Shown: piece by piece, positions 58,094-64,000 of the stretch | Numbering within the stretch: position 1 is the stretch's first letter | Layout: every line of letters begins with the position of its first letter | DNA from: Komagataeibacter melaceti | GTDB lineage: Bacteria; Pseudomonadota; Alphaproteobacteria; Acetobacterales; Acetobacteraceae | Length of the DNA: 64,000 nt | NCBI RefSeq assembly: GCF_003403295.1 | Contig: NZ_QUWV01000045.1 | Span: forward strand, 32,718-96,717 | Direction of reading: 5' to 3' | Made by a program: the position numbers and the translations under genes | Notes under the pieces: generated by a model | Seen by the model: only the letters and a program-made list of their open reading frames with translations | Told to the model about the DNA's origin: nothing | Databases searched by the model: none

Positions 58094-61000
58094 TGCCTGA
58101 GCCGACATCCACGCCCCAGCCGCCCCGGCCATCCTCCCGCCGCCGCACCATACTGCGTGCGGTCGCCCTTGCGCTGGGGATTCCGCTGGGGCTTGTCGTC
58201 CTTGCGCTGGCCATGGTGCTGGTGGCGGCCAATACCGGCATGGGCCAGCGCGAGATCGAGCGCAGGCTGCCCGGCCTGACCGGTGGCAGCGTGCATCTGG
58301 CGGGGCTGGGCGGGCGCTTTCCCGATGCGCTGCATGTCCGGCATCTGGAACTGGACGACTATCGCGGGGCATGGCTTTCGATTGATGACCTGCAACTGGA
58401 CTGGTCGCCCCTGCGGCTGCTGACCCGGCATGCGGTCATAAGCAACCTGTCCATGGCGCGCCTGTCCATCCCGCGGCTGAGCGAGGACGATCCCGCCCAC
58501 CCCCCGAAGCCTGAAAAGCAGTCCGGCGGCACCGTCCATATGGGCGTGGACATCCGCGCCGCGCATGTGGCGCGTATCGAGGTGGGGGCGCCCATTGCCC
58601 GTATCCCGGCGGTGTTCGGTCTGGACGGGCATGCGCGGCTGGACGACATCGCGCCGGTTCTGGACCATTTTTCCATGGCGACCCTGCCGCCAGCCGATAT
58701 CGCCCTGAACCTGACCCGGCTGGACCATCCCGGCCATGCCGAACTGAACCTGCGGCTGGACCGTAAAAACGTGGCCGCGACCCTGCGCGCGCATGAGGGG
58801 ACGGACGGGTTCATATCCAGCCTGACCCGGCAGGAGGCACTGGCGCCGCTGGACCTGTCGCTGGACCTGAACGGCCCGCGTGATGACACCCGGATTGCCC
58901 TTGTGCTGGCCACGGGCGTGGTCCATGCGCGTGCCGATGGCCGGATCGGGCTGGGTAACCAGCATATGGCGCTGGATGTCACGGCCAGCAGCAATGCCCT
59001 CATGGTCGGAGGTGACGCAGGCTGGCAGGGGGCGAAGCTGGCGGCCCATCTGGGCGGGACGGTCAACCGCCCCACGGGCAGGGGATCGCTCGACATCGAC
59101 CGCCTTGTTTACAATGACGCCGGTTTTTCCACCCTGCATCTGGAGGCCGAAGGGCTGGACAGCCCGGGGCAGGCAAAGCAGGAAGACGCGCGCGTTCATG
59201 CCGTTGTGGACGGCCTGCGTATTCCCGGCCAGCAGCCGGCCCTGTTCGCGGCAGCCCCGCTTACGCTGGACCTTGTCTGGCACCCCGATGCCCCGGATGG
59301 GCCGGTTGACCTGTCACTGGCGCATCCGCTGGTAAATCTGGCCGGGCAGGTCACGACTGCCCGGTCCATGGCGGCGCGTTTCCATGCCGACCTGCCCGAC
59401 CTTGCCCCGCTGGCGGCGGCGGGTGGTGCGAAGCTGCATGGTCATGCCGGGCTGGATGGCAACGTGACCCTGCCAGCAAAGGGGCGGGAAGGGCGATTTG
59501 GGATCGACAGCCATATTGTTCTTGATGGCGGTATGCCCATCGCCGTGGGCCTGATCGGGGACAAGGGGCACCTGAACGTGGGCGGCACCATCACGACCGA
59601 CCGGCATGGCGGCAGTACGGTGGTCTTTTCCGCGCTCACGCTTGATGGCGCGACGCTGGGGCTGGATGCCACACCCACACGGCTGGTGACCGGTACGCCA
59701 TTGCAGGTCGATGCCACAGCCCATCTTGCGCTGTCGGACCTGCACGTGCTTGCCCCGACCCTGCATGGCCGGATGCAGGCGGACCTGCGCGCCCTGGGGC
59801 CGCTCAATGACCTGATGGCCAGCATAAAGACACAGGCCAGCATCGCCGCGGGCAATACGGCGGCGGATGATGTGCAGGCCAGCCTGCGCATGGAGCACCT
59901 GCCGCAGGTCAGGCAGGGGGTGCTGGATGTTTCGGGCACGGTGGACCGTGGGCCCATTGCCGTATCCGCCCATCTGGACAGTGACGGCGCGGACAGCCGC
60001 CACCTGCTGGTGGACCAGTTGAACTGGAAAAGCCTGACGGGCAAGGCGGACATGACCCTGCCAAAGGGGCACTTGGTCCCCTCCGGCACGCTGGACCTGC
60101 ACATGACGCGGCTGGCGGACCTGCGTGACCTGACCGGGCAGGATGTGAGCGGCCACCTGTCGGCCGTGCTGCACAGCACGAGCGCCACCGCCACGGCCCC
60201 CGCCGCGCTGGATGTGAATGTGGACAGCGCGCTGAACGCGGCCATGGCGCAGATCGGGCGGCTGGTGCTGCGGGGCAGGGTGCTTGACCCCGTCGGCGCG
60301 CCGGTGAGTGATCTGGACCTTGTGGTGGATCAGGCCCGTTTCCGCGATATGGGGGGGCAGGGCCATGTTGTGGTGAAGGGGCCGGTCTCCGCGCTGAATG
60401 TCACGGCGCAGGTGGGGGCGAATACGCCATGGACCGGCAGCGCCACGGTTGATACCGCGCTGCTGGCCAATGTGTCCGCCCATTCCGTGGCCCTGAACCG
60501 GCTTGTGGCGGCAGCGCGGGGTGAGCAGGTCCGGCTCGAAGCACCCGCCAGCATTACGTATGGCAAGGAAACCAGCATCGGCCACCTGCGGCTGGGCGTG
60601 ACGCCGCCGCACGGGATGGCGGGCAGTATCGAGGCGGATGGCCGGATCAGCCCCACGATGGACCTGCATGCGGTCATCAGCCGCCTTTCCCCCGACCTGC
60701 TGGCACCGTTCATGCCCGGGCTGCACGCGCAGGGCACGCTTTCGGCCGAGGCACGGCTGACAGGCCCGACCGCCAACCCATCGGGCAAGGTGAGCCTGCA
60801 TGGTACGGACCTGAAATATCATACCGATTACACATCATCCCTTGCGCCTGCGTCACTGGACGCGACCGCCAGCCTGACTGTGGGCATGGCGCAGGTGGAT
60901 GCGCGGGTTCAGGCCGGGAGCCAGATCAATCTTGGCCTGCGCGGGACGGCACCCGTCAACCGGACCGGGCAGCTCAGCCTCCAGGCCGAGGGGAATGTGG

Positions 61001-62301
61001 ACCTTGCGGTATCCAATGCCTATCTGGGGGCCAAGGGCATGCAGGCAGGCGGCAACCTGCAGGTTGCCATGGGGGTGCGCGGTACGCTGGGCCAGCCGCG
61101 CCTGAACGGCACGCTCATGCTGGCAAATGGCCTGTTTCATGATTTCGGGCAGGGCGTGCAGCTTTCGGCCCTGCATGGCACCGTCAACGCGCTGGGGGAC
61201 AGGCTGGAAATCTCATCCCTGACCGCGCAGGCGGGCAAGGGCACGCTTGCAGCATCAGGCAGTTATGGCGTGCTGCAGCCCGGCCAGCCGATCGACCTGC
61301 GCATCCATGCCGATAACGCCCGCCCGCTGGCCAGTGACCTCATTACCACGACACTGGATGGCGACCTGGGAGTGAAGGGCATGCTCTCCAGCCGGATTGA
61401 TGCGACGGGCGACATAAGCCTCAGGCGTGTGGACATCAACATACCCGATTCCCTGCCCACTTCGGTTGCCCATCTGGACGTGATCCGCCCCGGCGATGAG
61501 AAGAAGGCCGAGCAGGAAGCCCATACCTCCTCCCTCGTGGTGGGGCTGGGGCTGGATGTGCGCTCACCGGGGCAGTTCTACGTGCGCGGCCATGGGCTGA
61601 ATACGGAAATGCACGGGCATATCCACGTGGCGGGCACGGCCACCGCGCCGGTGGTGACGGGGGCGTTCTCGCTGGTGAAGGGGGGATTCTCGCTGGGCGG
61701 GATTTCGCTCGACTTCAGCAAGGGGCAGGTGGGCTTCAACGGCGTGGGCGTGACCCATGCGATCGACCCGACGCTGGATTTCGTGGCCGAACGCAGCACG
61801 AATGACGGCACGGCGCGGCTGAACGTGGGCGGCTACGCCAGCGCGCCCAAGATCACGTTCTCCTCCACCCCGCCACTTTCACAGGACCAGATTCTTGCCA
61901 TCCTGCTGTTTGGTACGGATTCGCAATCTCTGTCAGCCACGCAGATGGCCTCCATCGCGGCAGCGGTGGCGACGCTGAGCGGCGGGGCCGCCTTTGACCC
62001 GCTGGGCATGGTGCGCAAGACGCTGCATCTGGACCGGTTGCAGATGAGCAGTTCCTCCAACGGGTCGGGCGGTAACGATACCGGGGCGATCGAGGCCGGA
62101 AAATATGTGATGCGGGGCGTGTATGTCGGGGCCAAGCAGGCCACATCGGGTTCCGGCACACAGGCGCAGGTGCAGGTTGACCTGACCAAGCGGTTGAAAT
62201 TCAATACAACCGTTGGCACTGGCGGCAACGTGACCGGCTTTACCACCCCCGAAAACGACCCCGGCAGCAGTATCGGCCTGCTGTACCAGTTCAAGTACTG
62301 A
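58093..62301 (+). CDS. tamB: Translocation/assembly module protein TamB
   Basis: A 1402-residue AsmA-like bridge protein. One anchor helix (about 21-46) follows a Pro/Arg-rich tail inside; the rest is repetitive beta structure that forms a hydrophobic groove across the periplasm. The C-terminal DUF490 domain (about 1080-1402) contains PLSQDQILAILLFGTD and closes with GLLYQFKY. Length is typical (E. coli 1259). Starts on the tamA stop, so synthesis is coupled. Role: phospholipid transport to the outer membrane together with TamA. Confidence 0.94.
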   Translation: MPEPTSTPQPPRPSSRRRTILRAVALALGIPLGLVVLALAMVLVAANTGMGQREIERRLPGLTGGSVHLAGLGGRFPDALHVRHLELDDYRGAWLSIDDLQLDWSPLRLLTRHAVISNLSMARLSIPRLSEDDPAHPPKPEKQSGGTVHMGVDIRAAHVARIEVGAPIARIPAVFGLDGHARLDDIAPVLDHFSMATLPPADIALNLTRLDHPGHAELNLRLDRKNVAATLRAHEGTDGFISSLTRQEALAPLDLSLDLNGPRDDTRIALVLATGVVHARADGRIGLGNQHMALDVTASSNALMVGGDAGWQGAKLAAHLGGTVNRPTGRGSLDIDRLVYNDAGFSTLHLEAEGLDSPGQAKQEDARVHAVVDGLRIPGQQPALFAAAPLTLDLVWHPDAPDGPVDLSLAHPLVNLAGQVTTARSMAARFHADLPDLAPLAAAGGAKLHGHAGLDGNVTLPAKGREGRFGIDSHIVLDGGMPIAVGLIGDKGHLNVGGTITTDRHGGSTVVFSALTLDGATLGLDATPTRLVTGTPLQVDATAHLALSDLHVLAPTLHGRMQADLRALGPLNDLMASIKTQASIAAGNTAADDVQASLRMEHLPQVRQGVLDVSGTVDRGPIAVSAHLDSDGADSRHLLVDQLNWKSLTGKADMTLPKGHLVPSGTLDLHMTRLADLRDLTGQDVSGHLSAVLHSTSATATAPAALDVNVDSALNAAMAQIGRLVLRGRVLDPVGAPVSDLDLVVDQARFRDMGGQGHVVVKGPVSALNVTAQVGANTPWTGSATVDTALLANVSAHSVALNRLVAAARGEQVRLEAPASITYGKETSIGHLRLGVTPPHGMAGSIEADGRISPTMDLHAVISRLSPDLLAPFMPGLHAQGTLSAEARLTGPTANPSGKVSLHGTDLKYHTDYTSSLAPASLDATASLTVGMAQVDARVQAGSQINLGLRGTAPVNRTGQLSLQAEGNVDLAVSNAYLGAKGMQAGGNLQVAMGVRGTLGQPRLNGTLMLANGLFHDFGQGVQLSALHGTVNALGDRLEISSLTAQAGKGTLAASGSYGVLQPGQPIDLRIHADNARPLASDLITTTLDGDLGVKGMLSSRIDATGDISLRRVDINIPDSLPTSVAHLDVIRPGDEKKAEQEAHTSSLVVGLGLDVRSPGQFYVRGHGLNTEMHGHIHVAGTATAPVVTGAFSLVKGGFSLGGISLDFSKGQVGFNGVGVTHAIDPTLDFVAERSTNDGTARLNVGGYASAPKITFSSTPPLSQDQILAILLFGTDSQSLSATQMASIAAAVATLSGGAAFDPLGMVRKTLHLDRLQMSSSSNGSGGNDTGAIEAGKYVMRGVYVGAKQATSGSGTQAQVQVDLTKRLKFNTTVGTGGNVTGFTTPENDPGSSIGLLYQFKY

Positions 62302-62331
62302 GGGCGCGCAGCCCTGTTCCACCCGTGGGAA

Positions 62332-63534
62332 ATGCATTACGATCCCGCGATGATTGTTCACGTTACGGCCCGTGGCGGCCTGCTTCCCATCATGCTCGCC
62401 ATAGCCAGCGGCATGCTGGCTATGGGCATGGCGCTGCCAGCCCTGCCGCTGGAATTCCAGTCCCGTTTTGCAAGTGGCACAACACTTATTGGCGTCGTGA
62501 TGGGCATACAGTCCGCCGCCACCCTGCTGACACGGCCCTGGGCGGGGCGGATGGCGGACCGGCGCGGCGGGCGTGATACGCTGCTGGCCGGACTGGTCTG
62601 CACGGCGGGTTCGGGCATGGCCTACAGCCTTGCCCTGCTGCCGGTGCTGTCGCCCGCGACCCAGCAGGCCGTGATCGTGGCGGGCCGCCTGCTCATGGGG
62701 CTGGGTGAGGGGCTTATGGTAACGGGTGGCGGCGTATGGGCCGTCATCATCGCCGGGCGCGCACGGGCGGGTGCCGCCATGTCGTGGGTGGGGTTCGCCA
62801 TGTTCGCCGGGCTGGGCATGGGGGCGGCGGCTGGTGATGTGATCGAGGCACATGCAGGGTTTTTCACGCTCTGCCTTGTCGCCATCGCCCTGCCTACAGG
62901 CGGCGCGCTGCTGACCGTGTCGCAGCCACCGTCACCACCACAGCATGATGGCAGCCACGCAGGCGCGCGGTGGAAGGACCTGATCGGGCATATATGGGTG
63001 TGGGGCCTGACGCTGGCGCTATCCGCCATCGGGTTTGCCGCGATTTCGTCGTTTCTGGTTATCTTCTACGCGGCGGAGGGCTGGCATGCGGGCGGTTGGG
63101 CGCTGGCCGCGTTCGGGGTGGGGCATATGCTCGCCCGTATCGTGGGCACCCGCCATGTGGACCGGCATGACGTGCGGCCCATGGTCGCGATCATCATGCT
63201 GACGGAAGCCGTGGGGCTGGCCATGATCTGGCTGGCGCCGGGACCGCTGGGGGCGGCGATGGGCAGCTTCCTCGGGGGGCTCGGGTATTCGCTGACCTAT
63301 CCGCTGCTGGCCGGTCCGGTGCTGCGGCAGGTGCCCGCGCGGTTTTCAGGCTCCGCGATCGGGTTGTTCGATGTGTTCTTTGATATTGCGGCAGGCTCCG
63401 GTGCGGTGTTTTCCGGCCTGCTGGCCGGGGTGGCCGGTCCACGCAGCCCGTTTGCGCTGGCCATGGTGGCGGCCCTGGCCGGGGTGGCCATCATGGCGGT
63501 GGTGCCCCGCCCGCAACGCGCCGGGGCGGAGTAG
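62332..63534 (+). CDS. MFS transporter (efflux type)
   Basis: A 400-residue major facilitator with 12 hydrophobic segments. Motif A-like GRMADRRGGRDTLL follows helix 2 near 72. The second half is LVIFYAAEGWHAGGWALAAFGVGHMLAR. The style is that of YhhS/arabinose-efflux type exporters. ATG at 62332 with GTGGGA, or 62350. It is 30 bases after tamB, so cotranscription is possible. Substrate unknown. Confidence 0.85.
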   Translation: MHYDPAMIVHVTARGGLLPIMLAIASGMLAMGMALPALPLEFQSRFASGTTLIGVVMGIQSAATLLTRPWAGRMADRRGGRDTLLAGLVCTAGSGMAYSLALLPVLSPATQQAVIVAGRLLMGLGEGLMVTGGGVWAVIIAGRARAGAAMSWVGFAMFAGLGMGAAAGDVIEAHAGFFTLCLVAIALPTGGALLTVSQPPSPPQHDGSHAGARWKDLIGHIWVWGLTLALSAIGFAAISSFLVIFYAAEGWHAGGWALAAFGVGHMLARIVGTRHVDRHDVRPMVAIIMLTEAVGLAMIWLAPGPLGAAMGSFLGGLGYSLTYPLLAGPVLRQVPARFSGSAIGLFDVFFDIAAGSGAVFSGLLAGVAGPRSPFALAMVAALAGVAIMAVVPRPQRAGAE

Positions 63535-63554
63535 CGCCTGCCGGAAAGCCGGCG

Positions 63555-63902
63555 TTATGACTTCTTGACGAATTCCGACTTCAGGTTCATCGCGCCGATG
63601 CCGCTGATCTTGCAGGCGATGTCATGCCCGTCGCCACCATCGGCCAGGCGGATGTTCTTCACCTTGGTCCCGCCCTTTACGACAAGGGATGACCCCTTGA
63701 CCTTGAGATCCTTGATCACGGTTACGGTGTCCCCATCGGCCAGCACGTTGCCGTTGGCGTCCCGTATTACCATGTCATTGCCCGGCGCGGTGGCGCTGTC
63801 CTGCGGGTTCCATTCATGCCCACATTCGGGGCAGGTCCACAGGCTGCCATCGGGGTAGGCATGTTCGCAGCCACAGGCGGGGCATTTGGGGTCGGCATCC
63901 AT
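63555..63902 (-). CDS. yjdM: YjdM/PhnA-type zinc-ribbon protein
   Basis: A 115-residue protein. An N-terminal zinc ribbon (CPACGCEHAYPDGSLWTCPECG, four Cys) is joined to a PhnA domain with VTVIKDLKVKGSS and KVKNIRL, ending LKSEFVKKS as in E. coli YjdM (111 residues). The old phosphonoacetate-hydrolase name is not supported; the role is unknown. Start at 63902 gives the family length; ATG at 63920 would add six residues. Confidence 0.92.
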   Translation of the reverse strand: MDADPKCPACGCEHAYPDGSLWTCPECGHEWNPQDSATAPGNDMVIRDANGNVLADGDTVTVIKDLKVKGSSLVVKGGTKVKNIRLADGGDGHDIACKISGIGAMNLKSEFVKKS

Positions 63903-63956
63903 CTCTATTTCATCTTTCATGTCGGCAGGGTACGCGGGTGTGCGCCCTGCCCATAG

Positions 63957-63983
63957 CAAAACCGCCGGCACAGGGGCCGGCGG
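63957..63983 (-). terminator. Intrinsic terminator of a gene beyond the right edge
   Basis: GCCGGCGG (63976-63983) and CCGCCGGC (63962-63969) form an 8-bp stem; on the minus strand it is followed by TTTTT. It should end a leftward transcript that begins outside the window. Confidence 0.75.
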
Positions 63984-64000
63984 GCAGGGTGGGTCAGGGG

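Overview
The window reads as ordinary chromosomal core of an acetic acid bacterium (Acetobacteraceae, most like Komagataeibacter, Novacetimonas or Gluconacetobacter). The grounds are uniformly high GC coding sequence, an AarC-type succinyl-CoA:acetate CoA-transferase close to a citrate synthase (AarA) and a SixA-like phosphatase, an unusually long SMC, and alphaproteobacterial gene orders: dacC-tmk-holB-metG-tatD, uvrC-pgsA-moaD-moaE and phoH-ybeY-corC next to miaB and smc. Species is inference. No phage, transposase, CRISPR array or plasmid backbone was seen.

Layout. 1-9.7 kb is a loose mosaic: zinc alcohol dehydrogenase, a small secreted protein, a GT-C-like membrane protein, a sugar porter, a TrhA/PAQR protein with altered metal ligands, several small stress-like proteins around a DUF2075 ATPase, and an HSL-family esterase behind an AT-rich block. 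9.7-14.6 kb holds tRNA-Met and envelope genes: MscS channel, UppP, an MCE-domain protein, and an ATP-grasp/DedA pair. 14.8-21.8 kb carries peptidoglycan enzymes (MltB-type transglycosylase, D,D-carboxypeptidase) leading into tmk-holB-metG-tatD-MBL with overlapping junctions. 22-28.1 kb has guaB, an RsmB-type methyltransferase, a CPA1 antiporter, an L,D-transpeptidase and an OmpR-type regulator. 28.2-33.3 kb is DNA repair (xthA, uvrC), phospholipid synthesis (pgsA) and molybdopterin synthase (moaD, moaE). 33.4-36.6 kb is class I ribonucleotide reductase with paired NrdR-like boxes. 36.6-40.2 kb has a TrmN6-like methyltransferase, a polyprenyl diphosphate synthase, murI and pyrE. 40.4-46.3 kb contains a Fur-boxed orphan gene and the acetic acid resistance genes. 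46.4-55.7 kb is a long minus-strand block: smc, a dsbA-like gene, corC, ybeY, phoH, miaB. 56.1-63.9 kb has tamA-tamB, an MFS exporter and yjdM.

Function. Most genes do housekeeping work: nucleotide supply (tmk, guaB, pyrE, nrdAB), translation and tRNA modification (metG, miaB, TrmN6-like, RsmB), cell wall and outer membrane (UppP, MurI, DacC, MltB, TamAB, MCE protein) and acetate assimilation (citrate synthase plus AarC). The most interesting signals are regulatory or structural: NrdR boxes 31 bp apart before an NrdA without an ATP cone, a strong hairpin between nrdA and nrdB, a Fur box abutting an orphan small gene, a tRNA-Met bracketed by a perfect 10-bp inverted repeat with a promoter aimed at its outer edge, the long SMC arms, and a TrhA protein with two Asn in place of metal-binding His. 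I found no convincing undescribed multi-gene system.
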